Shown one piece after another: positions 18,366 to 27,546 of a stretch of 64,000 nt of DNA (the stretch's first letter is position 1; each line of letters opens with the position of its first letter). The notes beneath the pieces are model-generated. The model saw nothing but the letters and a program-made list of their open reading frames with translations, searched no databases and was not told the origin of the DNA. This stretch comes from Streptomyces sp. SLBN-31 (GTDB taxonomy: Bacteria > Actinomycetota > Actinomycetes > Streptomycetales > Streptomycetaceae): positions 2,232,001 through 2,296,000 of the forward strand of contig NZ_VFNC01000001.1 of NCBI RefSeq assembly GCF_006715395.1. Direction: 5' to 3'. The position numbers were made by a program, and so were the translations under genes.

Positions 18366-18923
18366 TCACTCACCGTCCTGCCGTCCTGCCGATGCGCGGG
18401 ATGTAGCGGCGGTTAGCAACGGGGCGATCGCCAGAACCAGGGCCAAGCCGACCAGCATGCCGTACAGCGGTGGTCCCGGGCGGGAGATCCCGGACGCGAT
18501 CAGCAAGGTCGTCGCGGCGGCCGGTGGGTGGTGGGCGTCGAGCACATGCAGCAGGAACAGCGTGAGCCCCACGGCGACTGCCTGGGCGCTGATCTGTCGG
18601 GCGGTGTCGTGGTGCAGGACGGCTACCGAGGGGTGACTCCACAGGCCGAAGGCGGCCAGGCATCCGAGGCCGACGCCGACTGCGAGGGTATGGCCGGTCA
18701 CGGCGTTGCGCCATCGTGCGCCCACCGATTCCGGGTGAGCAAGCAGCAGGTAGGCGGTGGGGCCCAGCGTGGTGGTCAGTGCCACCCAGCCGATGAGCCG
18801 TCCGACTGCGCCCACCCCGGCGAGCAGCAGGGCGGACAGGAACAAGAGCCGGAAACCGCCGGCAAGCCGCTCCTTCACAAGCCGGTGGCCCTGTGCGGGC
18901 TCCGCCGTTCGCTTCTCTGTCAC
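18366..18923 (-). CDS. HPP family integral membrane protein
   Basis: A membrane protein of about 185 residues with four or five helices. The family motif appears in LDAHHPPAAATTLL near residue 130. Related proteins have been linked to nitrite transport in plastids, but bacterial function is not established. GTG at 18923 is preferred because GAGG stands before it; the frame is open to a GTG at 18947. An N-terminal CBS domain, found in some relatives, is absent. Confidence 0.75.
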   Translation of the reverse strand: MTEKRTAEPAQGHRLVKERLAGGFRLLFLSALLLAGVGAVGRLIGWVALTTTLGPTAYLLLAHPESVGARWRNAVTGHTLAVGVGLGCLAAFGLWSHPSVAVLHHDTARQISAQAVAVGLTLFLLHVLDAHHPPAAATTLLIASGISRPGPPLYGMLVGLALVLAIAPLLTAATSRASAGRQDGE

Positions 18924-19003
18924 CTGTACCTCGTGTCGCTCGTACACCTTGAGTTGCGGTCGGTTCTGGCCGGGGGCGTTTCGCTGCGGCGCGCTCGCAC
19001 CGG

Positions 19004-19375
19004 TCAGTGCGCGGCATACGCGACGGTCGACAGCAGGGCGTTCGAGGCTTGCCGGCTGTCCAGCCGCGTGTGTTGCACCACGACCGGCACGTCGCTCACC
19101 AGGACCGACGCATAGTCGGTGCCTACCGGGATGGAGCCGTCGTCGGCGAGCTCATTGAAGCGCTGATGCACAGTGCGCCGGGCGGGGACGGTGACCCGGT
19201 ATGGTCCGGCGGGTTCGCGGTTCGGGAAGAAGAGAGTGATCTCCAGGTGGGCGTCCTCGTCACCGGTGTTGAGAACGCATGCCGTCTCATGGCTGGCCAT
19301 CGACTCCGGTCCGGTACTGGACCCGGGGATGAAGCCTTCGGGGATGGCCCATACATGGTGCCCGATGTGTTCCAC
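19004..19375 (-). CDS. Sensory-rhodopsin-transducer-like protein (ASRT family)
   Basis: A 123-residue soluble beta protein. The opening EHIGHHVWAIPEGFIP and the later SHETACVLNTGDEDAHLEIT are the hallmarks of the Anabaena sensory rhodopsin transducer family. Many members occur in organisms without a rhodopsin, and no rhodopsin gene is present here, so light sensing should not be assumed; the fold may bind a small ligand. GTG at 19375 follows GGAG at a suitable distance. No cognate partner is seen nearby. Confidence 0.8.
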   Translation of the reverse strand: MEHIGHHVWAIPEGFIPGSSTGPESMASHETACVLNTGDEDAHLEITLFFPNREPAGPYRVTVPARRTVHQRFNELADDGSIPVGTDYASVLVSDVPVVVQHTRLDSRQASNALLSTVAYAAH

Positions 19376-20485
19376 AGCGTGTCTCTCCTTCAATGAGGAA
19401 TACGACCTCGGGATCTCGTTCCAGGCGCCGGGTGGAGGGTGCGGATGAATCGCGGCGCCCGTTCTGCCGTGTGGGCCCTTCCGGTCGACGCGACGGTTCG
19501 GACTCTTGCCGGTTGCCGTTACGGACCAGCCGCGCAGGAGCGGCGGGATGTGAGGGCCGCCGGACCGGCGACGTGGGACCGCACCTGCCGCTGATCGCCG
19601 CGTCCGCGGGGAGCGGGACGACTCGCCTGCGGTACAGGCGGTCACAGCGGCCATGCGCGGCAGCAGCCCCCGTGACCCGCGCAGGCGGCCGGTCGCGTGC
19701 CGTGGAGGGAGGAACGCGACAACGTCCAAGCGCCAGGGGGCGGGCCCTCGAGCCGTCGGCATCCTGCGCGGGGTCGGGGGCGAGCTGGTGGCACGGGCGG
19801 TTGCCGTGTTCGGTCGGCGGGAACGGCGGTGATCGGATGGGGACGAGCGGGGCGACGTGGCCGAGTGGGCGGCGGTGGGCCGGGTTCCACCCACTTCCGC
19901 GGCCGGGGAGCACCCCAGGAGGGATTCTCGCAGGCGTGCATAACAGCGACAGGGTGCGCGAGATCCGCAACTGGGAGGACACGCCGATCCCGGCGGCGAT
20001 CTGTTGTTGCGTCTTCGTCCTGGTTCGTCCGGTCATTTTGCGCCTCGCCAGCGAACTCCTGCATTCGTCGCCGCAGGCATCGACTTGGTCAAAACGGATC
20101 TCGCCATGGTCACCACGCCTCCCAGGAGCCGTCCTGCCGTGGTCGCTTCCTGGAGTCACCCAGCGGCGTCTGCGTGAAACAACCGATCGTCCGCATGGCA
20201 GTGCCGGCTCGCGGCGGCCTCGGCGAACGGGGGAGGACACCGACCTCCTGCCGGACGGTGGGCCGCTTGCCCGAAGTCCGCAGGTCGTGCCAAGGAGGTG
20301 GCTGGAGCGTCGTCGGCCCTCGCACACGTGCTGGACGAACAGCGCCGGTGATCCGCTGCCCCCGCCGTTCGCCCGCGCGGGACGCGCAGCCCACCCAGCG
20401 GAACGCGCCACCGGCTCCCATGCTTCAAAACCCGGGTCACGGGGGACTCACGCCTGCGCACCGGCCGAGCGGAGGGAAGCGACGT
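19376..20485. other. About 1.1 kb without a recognisable gene
   Basis: Several long frames cross this stretch on both strands because of the GC content, but none shows a domain, signal peptide or conserved motif I recognise. It includes the upstream region of the oxidase operon. It may contain decayed sequence. No confident promoter was found. Confidence 0.5.
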
Positions 20486-21142
20486 ATGAACCAGCGGCAT
20501 GTCTTCGGCGAAGTCTTCACCCTGGAGACAGCTATCGCCTCCTTCGTCTTCGTGACGATCCTCGTCCTGCTGATCGTCGCGCTGGTACGGCGCCGAGCAC
20601 GCCCCGGGACGCAACCCTCGCAACGGACCGAACGAACCCACCTGGAGTCGTACTACCTCGCCGCCCTCGCGGTCGTCGCCACCTTCCTCGTCGTCTACAC
20701 CGCCTACGCCAACCACCGCCAGCAGCAGACGGACCAGCACCGTCCGACCACGAACGTAGACGTGACCGGCTTCCAGTGGTGCTGGCAGTTCGGCTACCCG
20801 GGCACGGCGGGCCAGAAGGTGTCGGTGTCCGGCAACTGCCGCAACGGCCAATTCCCCACCCTGGTGGTACCGACCGGCCACAACATCAAGGTGCGGCTTA
20901 CCTCCAGGGACGTCATCCACTCGATGTGGATCCCCGCACTGCGCTACAAGATGGACGCGTTTCCCAACCGGAAGAACACCTTCACCATGACCTTCGATCA
21001 TGAGGGCCGCTGGCGGGGCCGGTGCGCGGAATTCTGCGGGCTGCGACACCGAACCATGGACTTCTGGGTGAAAGCCGTCTCGCCCGACGAATATCAGCGG
21101 TGGCTCACGAGCCATGCCGCGGGCAGCGGAGCCGCCGCATGA
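20486..21142 (+). CDS. Cytochrome c oxidase subunit II
   Basis: A 218-residue subunit with two N-terminal transmembrane helices (residues 12-36 and 57-78) and a periplasmic cupredoxin domain. The CuA ligand set is complete: His in DVIHSMWIP and CAEFCGLRHRTM near the end. A VTGFQWCWQFGYP aromatic patch, the electron entry site, is also present. ATG at 20486 follows GGAGGGAAG. It is the first gene of a four-gene operon with overlapping stops and starts. Confidence 0.9.
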   Translation: MNQRHVFGEVFTLETAIASFVFVTILVLLIVALVRRRARPGTQPSQRTERTHLESYYLAALAVVATFLVVYTAYANHRQQQTDQHRPTTNVDVTGFQWCWQFGYPGTAGQKVSVSGNCRNGQFPTLVVPTGHNIKVRLTSRDVIHSMWIPALRYKMDAFPNRKNTFTMTFDHEGRWRGRCAEFCGLRHRTMDFWVKAVSPDEYQRWLTSHAAGSGAAA

Positions 21143-22794
21143 AGACCGACCCGCTGGCCGTCACCGAGCCGAGCCCCCGGCCCCGGCCGGGCGGTTGGCT
21201 GGGACTGCTCACCTCCACCGACCACAAACGCATCGGCCTGCTCATCATCGGAACTTCGCTGGTGCTCATGTTCATGATGGGCGTCCTCGCACTGCTGATG
21301 AGGGGCCAGCTGGCCCAGCCGGACGAGCACCTGGTCTCCGGGCAGGTGTACAACCAGCTGTTCACCATCCACGGCTCCGGCATGATCTACATGGTCATGA
21401 CGCCCTTCGCGCTCGGTCTGGGCGTGTACTTGGTGCCGTTGCAGATCGGGGCGCCCGGCATGGCGATGCCGCGCACTACGCTGCTCGGCTACTGGCTGTA
21501 CGTGTTCGGCGCGGTGACGATGTTGGCCGGATTCGCCACCCCCCAAGGCGCGCACGCCGACGGCTGGTTCTCGTATCCGCCCATGGCGGACAGCGAACAC
21601 TCGCCGTCGGTGGGATCGGACCTGTGGATCGTCGGAGTGTTCCTCTCCGCCATCGGGGTCATCCTCATCGGCTGGACCGTGCTGTGGACGGTTCTGCGGA
21701 AGCGTGCCCCTGGCATGACGATGATGCGGATGCCGGTGTTCTCCTGGTCGATGGTGGCCACCTGCCTGATGGTCATCGGCGCGTTCCCGGCGCTGTTGGC
21801 GGCCCTGGTCATGCTGGCGGTGGGCCGCGTCGACCCCTCTGTGTTCGCCTCCAACGTGTGGAACATCGGCTACCAGCACATTTTCTGGTTCTACGGTCAC
21901 CCCGTCGTGTACGTCATGTTCTTCCCGTACCTGGCCGCCGTGGGCGAGGTGCTCGCCGTGTTCTCGGGGCGGCGCTTCTTCGGCTACAAGGGCACGGTCC
22001 TGGCACTGCTGGCCTTCGCGGCCCTGTCGATGAGTGTGTGGGGCCACCACATGTTCGCCACCGGGCAGGCCGCGAACAACTACTACTCCCTGACCTCGAT
22101 CGCCCTGCTGATGCCGGCCGGGATCGAGTACTTCGCGCTGATCGGCACGGTGCTGGGCGGACGTCTCGTCTTCCGCACCCCGATGCTGTTCGCGCTCGCC
22201 TTCATCCCGCAGTTCCTCATCGGCGGACTCACCGGCATCATGGTCGGAACCCCGGTGATCGACTACCACGTCACCGACAGCTACTTCATCGTCGCCCACC
22301 TGCACTACGTGCTCTTCGCGGGCAGCGCCTTCGGTCTCTTCGCCGCCGTGTACTACTGGTTCCCCAAGGCCACCGGGGTGCTGCTGCGCGAGGGCCTGGG
22401 CAAGCTCCACTTCTGGTTGCTCGTCGTCGGCACCAATCTCACCTTCCTGCCCATGTTCGGGCTGGGCTATCTCGGCATGCCACGGCGGATCTCCAGCTAC
22501 TCCACCGTGGACGGGTTCAGCCTGCTCAACCTGCTGTCCAGCTGCGGGGCCGCCGTGCTGGCCGCGGGAATGCTGGTGTTCTTGTTCAACATCCTGGAAT
22601 CCCTGCGCAGCAAGCGACCCGCCGGCGACGACCCCTGGCACGGCCACACCCTGGAATGGGCCACGTCCTCCCCGCCCCCCGAGGTCAACTTCACCCCGCA
22701 ACATCCGCTGCCACCGATCACCAGCAACGCCCCGCTGCTGGACCGGCGCACGCGAGACCGCTCCGCCGTCGACGCAGAGGGGAGCCGCAAGTGA
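21139..22794 (+). CDS. Haem-copper oxidase subunit I with altered proton-channel residues
   Basis: A 551-residue subunit I with about twelve helices. All redox ligands are present: His78 in TIHGSGMIY, His254 and Tyr258 in GHPVVY, His303/304 in WGHHMF, and His387/His389 in AHLHY. The usual proton-channel residues are not. The HPEVY Glu is Val256, the D-channel entry Asp is Gly108 (GAPGMAMPR), and the K-channel Lys is Glu330 (MPAGIEYF). The start overlaps the subunit II stop (ATGA). It should reduce oxygen, with uncertain pumping. No subunit III of the usual type is encoded; two small membrane proteins follow. Confidence 0.9.
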   Translation: MKTDPLAVTEPSPRPRPGGWLGLLTSTDHKRIGLLIIGTSLVLMFMMGVLALLMRGQLAQPDEHLVSGQVYNQLFTIHGSGMIYMVMTPFALGLGVYLVPLQIGAPGMAMPRTTLLGYWLYVFGAVTMLAGFATPQGAHADGWFSYPPMADSEHSPSVGSDLWIVGVFLSAIGVILIGWTVLWTVLRKRAPGMTMMRMPVFSWSMVATCLMVIGAFPALLAALVMLAVGRVDPSVFASNVWNIGYQHIFWFYGHPVVYVMFFPYLAAVGEVLAVFSGRRFFGYKGTVLALLAFAALSMSVWGHHMFATGQAANNYYSLTSIALLMPAGIEYFALIGTVLGGRLVFRTPMLFALAFIPQFLIGGLTGIMVGTPVIDYHVTDSYFIVAHLHYVLFAGSAFGLFAAVYYWFPKATGVLLREGLGKLHFWLLVVGTNLTFLPMFGLGYLGMPRRISSYSTVDGFSLLNLLSSCGAAVLAAGMLVFLFNILESLRSKRPAGDDPWHGHTLEWATSSPPPEVNFTPQHPLPPITSNAPLLDRRTRDRSAVDAEGSRK

Positions 22795-23159
22795 TCAAGA
22801 AGCATCCCGGCTGGGCGGTGATGGCCGCCTGGGGCCTGTTCAACGCCATCCTCGCCGCGATCCTGGTCATCTACCGGGAGGACCTGATCGCGATCATGCT
22901 CTACGTGGGCGCGGTGGTGCTCATCGAGGTCGCCGCCCTTGCCGTGCTGATCTCCTCCCGGCGCGGCCAGCGCGAGCCGGTCACTCACCGCCTGCCGGTC
23001 CGAGGTGCTGTCGCCGTTCCTCCCGCGGCGGCCGGACTGACCCTGGCCGGACTCAGCCTGGCGTACGGCCCATGGATGCTGTCGCTGGCCATTCCACTGC
23101 TCATGGTGGCGGCCGCCCTGGCCGTCCATCGCGGCGCCTGGAGCAGGGAGTCGTCGTGA
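22791..23159 (+). CDS. Small membrane protein of the oxidase operon
   Basis: A 122-residue protein with four hydrophobic helices (WAVMAAWGLFNAILAAILVI; IAIMLYVGAVVLIEVAALAV; two near the C-terminus). GTG overlaps the subunit I stop. I do not recognise the family. Its place suggests an accessory oxidase subunit or assembly factor, in the position where subunit IV-type proteins often lie. Confidence 0.7.
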   Translation: MIKKHPGWAVMAAWGLFNAILAAILVIYREDLIAIMLYVGAVVLIEVAALAVLISSRRGQREPVTHRLPVRGAVAVPPAAAGLTLAGLSLAYGPWMLSLAIPLLMVAAALAVHRGAWSRESS

Positions 23160-23653
23160 ACGGCATGCACGCGCACGGTATGGACACGCAGCCCGTCACC
23201 ATGGCCGTCTCCGGGCTCCTGGTCGCCGTGGCGGTACCGGCGCTGATCCACGTCACCCGGCACCGGGCGGAATGGCAGAAGGTGGCGCTGCCAGCGGCCG
23301 TCGTTCTGCCGCTGTTTCTCGTGCTGCACGGTGTGATCACCCTGACCATGCCCCTCATTTCCTCTCTGCCGGTGCATCTCCTGCTGGAGGCGTTGCTGCT
23401 GTGCGGCGCGATCCTGTTCTGGCTGCCGGTGATGGGCACCCGACACCGGCTGAGCGACCCGGCCCGCTCGGTCTACCTCTATCTGGCGATGCCGCTGCTG
23501 GACCTGCCGGCGGTGGCGATGGTCGCGCTGGGCCATGTCGCCGGTGGTCTGGCGATGATCGTCGCCATGCTGCCGATCGGCCTCGCGGCGCTGGCCATCA
23601 CGTGGCGGTGGGTCACCGCGGAGGAGAGGCTGGCGCAGGCGCAGGTCGAATGA
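23156..23653 (+). CDS. Membrane protein of the oxidase operon
   Basis: A 165-residue protein with five helices, read from a GTG overlapping the previous stop. The N-terminus is His- and Met-rich (GMHAHGMDTQ) and could bind copper, though this is only suggestive. Size and plan recall the CtaG-type membrane proteins or a reduced subunit III, but I see no diagnostic motif. It is the last gene of the operon and converges with the cytochrome b gene. Confidence 0.7.
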   Translation: MNGMHAHGMDTQPVTMAVSGLLVAVAVPALIHVTRHRAEWQKVALPAAVVLPLFLVLHGVITLTMPLISSLPVHLLLEALLLCGAILFWLPVMGTRHRLSDPARSVYLYLAMPLLDLPAVAMVALGHVAGGLAMIVAMLPIGLAALAITWRWVTAEERLAQAQVE

Positions 23654-23704
23654 TGCGGTGCCCCGCAGGGGGAGCCTTCACCCGGTGGGCGCGTCCGTGC
23701 GCTG

Positions 23705-25354
23705 CTACGCGTCCGACGACTCCTCATCGCTCTGGGCCTCGGCCGGATCAGCCGTCACTGCCGCGACGTAGCGGCGGTCATCCTCCGTCAGCGGCATCTC
23801 GATCCGCTTGCCGTAGTACCAGCGGCTCAGTCCCCGCCTGAGCCAGCGCCCCACCGGCTGGTACCAGTGGCCGACGCGGCCGAGGGGCAGGGGGGTGTCG
23901 CGGACGATCAGCGTGTGCAGCTCCTCCTTGGACAGCCCGGAATGGTCCCTGACGTACGAACCGTCGGCGGTCTGCCGTACGTGGTCGGTCGCCGGGCCCT
24001 GCTCGACGCGCGTCCGATCGAGCGCCTGCAGACCCAGACACAGGCGCTTCGTGGCCCAGAAGCACAGGACGGGCAGGACGAAGAGACAGACGCGGAAGGT
24101 CCAGGTGATCAGCTCCATCGGCACCTGGAACACCTTGGCCAGCACGTCCTGGCCGCCGTCAGCGAGCAGGACGGCGTAGAAGGTGATGCCGGCCACCCCG
24201 AGACCCGTGCGGGTGGGCTGGTTCCGCGGACGGTCGCACAGGTGGTATTCCTTGCGCCCGCCGGTCACCCAGCGCTCCAGGAAGGGATAGAGGTACAGCA
24301 CACCGAACAGGGCCAATGGCAGCACCACCGCCGGCAGGAACACGTCCCAGACGATCGTGTGTCCGAGGAAGTTGGTCTCCCACCTGGGCATCAGGCGCAA
24401 GGCACCTTCCAGGAAGCCCAGATACCAGTCGGGCTGGGCGTCGATGGAGGCCTGGTCGGTCCGGTAGGGGCCGTAGTCCCAGATGGGGTTGATCTCCATC
24501 AGCGCCGACATGATGGCCAGGACCCCGAAAAGAGTGAAGAAGAGGCCCAGCGACTTCGTCGTGTACTGCGGGTAGAGCGGCTTGCCGATCACGTTCTGGT
24601 TGGTGCGCTTCGGCTTGGCCCACTGCGTGTGCTTGAGATAGACGACCAACCCTAGGTGAACCGCGATCAGCGCGATCATCAGGCCCGGGATGAGCAGGAT
24701 GTGCGCCGCGTACATTCGGGGGATGATCTCGTGGTCCGGGTACTGGCCGCCGAAGATGAAGAAAGTCAGGTAAGTGCCCACGATCGGGATGGAGAGCACG
24801 ATGCCCTCCGCGGTGCGCAGACCGGTGCCGGACAGTAGGTCGTCCGGCAGGGAGTAGCCGCAGAAGCCCTCGAGGATGGCCATCCAGAACAGGGTCACGC
24901 CGATTGTCCAGTTGACCTCGCGCGGTCGGCGGAAAGCCCCCGTGAAGAAGATCCGCAGCATGTGCACACCGATCGCGGCGACGAAGACCAGCGCCGCCCA
25001 GTGGTGCAGTTGCCGCACCAGAAGTCCGCCCCGCACGTCGAAGGTGATGTGGAGGGCGGACGAGTAGGCCTCCGACGTCATGACGCCCTGCAGGGGCTTG
25101 TACGACCCGGTGTACGGCTGCTCCGTCATGTCCGGGTGGAAGAAGAACGTCAGGAAAGTGCCGGTGACGACCAGGATCACGAAGCTGTAGAGAGCGATCT
25201 CGCCCAGGAGGAAGGACCAGTGGTCGGGGAAGGCCTTGCGCAGGAACTTCTTCCCTGCCTCCGAGACCGGTAGACGCCGGTCCACAGCCGTCACGAGCCG
25301 TTCGCCGCGGGTGGGCTTCGGCTCCGGGTGCAGCAGCTTCCGCAGGAGCGACAA
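23705..25354 (-). CDS. Cytochrome b, QcrB-like
   Basis: About 549 residues. The bis-haem ligand pairs are visible: RQLHHWAALVFVAAIGVHML and AAHILLIPGLMIALIAVHLG, each with His residues about 13-14 apart. The quinol-site PEWY is PDWY (DAQPDWYLGF). The N-terminal FPDHWSFLLGEIALYSF block is typical of actinobacterial QcrB. No Rieske (QcrA) or cytochrome cc (QcrC) gene lies nearby, so this is an extra copy detached from its complex. The start is uncertain: a TTG at 25354 follows GGAGGTGAACCGC and fits well, though the frame is open to 25549. It faces the oxidase operon. Confidence 0.88.
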   Translation of the reverse strand: MSLLRKLLHPEPKPTRGERLVTAVDRRLPVSEAGKKFLRKAFPDHWSFLLGEIALYSFVILVVTGTFLTFFFHPDMTEQPYTGSYKPLQGVMTSEAYSSALHITFDVRGGLLVRQLHHWAALVFVAAIGVHMLRIFFTGAFRRPREVNWTIGVTLFWMAILEGFCGYSLPDDLLSGTGLRTAEGIVLSIPIVGTYLTFFIFGGQYPDHEIIPRMYAAHILLIPGLMIALIAVHLGLVVYLKHTQWAKPKRTNQNVIGKPLYPQYTTKSLGLFFTLFGVLAIMSALMEINPIWDYGPYRTDQASIDAQPDWYLGFLEGALRLMPRWETNFLGHTIVWDVFLPAVVLPLALFGVLYLYPFLERWVTGGRKEYHLCDRPRNQPTRTGLGVAGITFYAVLLADGGQDVLAKVFQVPMELITWTFRVCLFVLPVLCFWATKRLCLGLQALDRTRVEQGPATDHVRQTADGSYVRDHSGLSKEELHTLIVRDTPLPLGRVGHWYQPVGRWLRRGLSRWYYGKRIEMPLTEDDRRYVAAVTADPAEAQSDEESSDA

Positions 25355-26088
25355 GAGCGGTTCACCTCCGATTGGCCCGCGGGCGAGTCGGATCCCGCCG
25401 GAAAGAGCTGAGGCCACTACGGCCGCCGACGGGAGTCCCCGTGTGGGCCGGACTTGAAACGGGGAGGCCTTACCGTTCACGCGTCCGTGTCCGCATGACC
25501 GACGGTGCATGTATCCCCGTGCCGCCAAGGACGCCTTCTTGAACGGCAAGAATGATGTGAGCGCGTCACCGGGGCGGTATTGGCTGCTGCCCGTGTGCTA
25601 GCCGGGGAAACCGTCGGGAGACGCTGTTGCAGGCCTGCGGGACGGACCGGCGCCGGGCGAGGACGGCCCGGGGCTCTTTCCGCTCGGCGGCGGACGCCGA
25701 CCCCCAGGCCTCCGGAGGCAACCGGGGGCCTGCTCGCCGACCGTCTCGGCAGACGCTCACCCGCCGCCGCGTCGACCAAGAGAACCGAGAGAAGTTGGGA
25801 GCTGTCGGCTTCGGTCTTAGCCTGTCGAGGAGTACGGAGTCGGCTGGTCGGCTTACGTTCGGCGGTCGCGCGGCACGCCACAGCCTCAGGGCGCCGGGTA
25901 GCGGCCAGCGGAGGCCGCGTGGATTACAGCCATGGCCGACCGGTCGGTGTGCCGAAAGGAAGCGGCCCCGCGCCTGAGCGCTCCGGAGGAACACAGGACA
26001 CCTGCCGAAAGAGTGATCTTTGCATGGGCTAAGAGAAAACGGGAACCCCTGTCCATGCCCAGGAACCAGCCGACCGCCAGAGGCTCAC
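25355..26088. other. About 0.7 kb upstream region without a gene
   Basis: The gap lies between the divergent cytochrome b and sigma factor genes. No convincing coding sequence was seen. Near 26019-26030 there is TTTGCATGGGCT, a half-match to the window's palindrome, about 60 bases before the sigma gene; a similar half-site precedes the second sigma gene. Confidence 0.5.
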
Positions 26089-27546
26089 ATGACGTCCCTC
26101 AGCAGTCCCAGCGGATCGCCGACGCAGGTGAGCGACGGGGCCGACCTGTCGCCGCAGCTGATCGACGACCTCGTGGGCGCCGTCAGCCGGATGCCTCCGG
26201 GCCGGGAGCGGGAGGCCGCCCGCGACGACGTCATCCGTCGGCTCGTTCCCTTGGCGCGCCGCATCGCCGGCAAATACCGCAACGCCGGCGGCGAAGAGCA
26301 GGACGACCTCTTCCAGGTGGCCTGCCTGGGACTGGTCAAGGCCGTCGACGGCTACGACCCGGAACGGGGCCACGCCTTCCTGTCCTACGCCCTGCCCACG
26401 GTCACCGGAGAGCTGAAGCGGCACCTACGGGACAGGACCGGACTGGTGCGGCTACCGCGTCCCGTGCAGGAAGCCAGACAGCGCGTGAACCGGGTGCAGA
26501 GGGAGCTCGAGCAGCAGTTCGGCGGACGACCGCCCACACCGGCGGAGATCGCGCGGACATGCGGCCTACCCGACGAAGCGGTGGCTGAGGCCCTGTGCTG
26601 CGAGTGGGCGCTGCGCCTTCGGCCGCTGGAGATGCCGGCGGGCGGCACCGACCGGAGACGCCTGGCCCCCGCCGAAGTGATGGGAGACCACGACACGGCC
26701 CTGGAGTTCACCGCGGAACGCCTGGCCCTCATGCAGGCCCTGCGGCAACTCCCGGAAAGAGAACGGCGCATCCTGTTCCTGCGTTTCTTCCACGACCAGA
26801 CACAGCGGGAGATCGCAGCGGCCGTCGGGATCTCGCAGATGCACGTGTCCCGGCTGCTCGCTCGCTGTCTCACCCGGCTGCGCGAGTTGCTGGTCGAGGA
26901 GGTGGACTCGCCGGTCACCGGAACAGGCGCTTGTGCAGGTGCGGACTCCCTTGCTGAAAGTGCCGTGCCACGCCGGGCGGAGGCCCGCAGCACGCCGGTG
27001 TCCTCCAACTCGGCATGGAACGGCCGGGACGCCGAGCGGCCGCGCCGCGATGCCGGTCGGCGGCTGCCTGCGCCACGGATCCGCCGAGACGGTCAGAAGC
27101 ATGCGCGCACTGACTGTCCCTCCCGGCCACTGCTGCTCGCTCGACATCCCGGACCTGGCGAATCCCGGCAACGCATGTGGCGAACTCCTGGTCCGGGTCG
27201 TAGCCCTCGGCGTGCGCGGTACGGGCCGGGAGATCGCTCCGGGGCAGTACGGGTAGGCTCCGCCGGAGCGCGACCGGCTCATCCCGGGGCACGAGTCGCT
27301 CGGCCGCGCGGAAGAGGCCCCGGACGGCTACGCGGTGCAGTTGTGGTCCGCGGAAGCCGATTGCGCGGTCGCTGCCGACGCTGGCCTGGGCCTTGCGGCC
27401 GTAGTCACAAAACCGGCGAGCGTCGTCGCCAGGGCGTGAGGGCAGATCGACAAGGTTGGGACCAGGGCTTGGTTCGAGCCCCACCAAGCGGCCATCAGCC
27501 CGATCGGCCCGGCTCACTTATCACACCACCACGGTGGAGGACTTGA
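26089..27546 (+). CDS. SigB/SigF-type sigma factor with long run-on tail
   Basis: Residues 1-280 are a complete stress-type sigma factor. Region 2 includes EEQDDLFQVACLGLVKAVDGY and HAFLSYALPTVTGELKRHLR. Region 3 follows with PTPAEIARTCGLPDEAVAEA. Region 4 has LPERERRILFLRFF and the HTH QREIAAAVGISQMHVSRLLA. The frame then continues for about 200 residues with no homology, crossing a glucose dehydrogenase pseudogene in a different frame. The natural stop appears to have been lost. The ATG at 26089 has a weak ribosome site. It would redirect RNA polymerase to stress promoters. Confidence 0.85.
   Translation: MTSLSSPSGSPTQVSDGADLSPQLIDDLVGAVSRMPPGREREAARDDVIRRLVPLARRIAGKYRNAGGEEQDDLFQVACLGLVKAVDGYDPERGHAFLSYALPTVTGELKRHLRDRTGLVRLPRPVQEARQRVNRVQRELEQQFGGRPPTPAEIARTCGLPDEAVAEALCCEWALRLRPLEMPAGGTDRRRLAPAEVMGDHDTALEFTAERLALMQALRQLPERERRILFLRFFHDQTQREIAAAVGISQMHVSRLLARCLTRLRELLVEEVDSPVTGTGACAGADSLAESAVPRRAEARSTPVSSNSAWNGRDAERPRRDAGRRLPAPRIRRDGQKHARTDCPSRPLLLARHPGPGESRQRMWRTPGPGRSPRRARYGPGDRSGAVRVGSAGARPAHPGARVARPRGRGPGRLRGAVVVRGSRLRGRCRRWPGPCGRSHKTGERRRQGVRADRQGWDQGLVRAPPSGHQPDRPGSLITPPRWRT

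Noticed and set aside
19846..19920. tRNA-like string (GTGGCCGAGTGGG ... GGGTTCCACCC)
   Set aside because: No acceptor stem or anticodon arm can be folded in the right places.
21094..22704. A 536-codon minus-strand frame opposite oxidase subunit I
   Set aside because: Antisense shadow of a gene with all haem and copper ligands.
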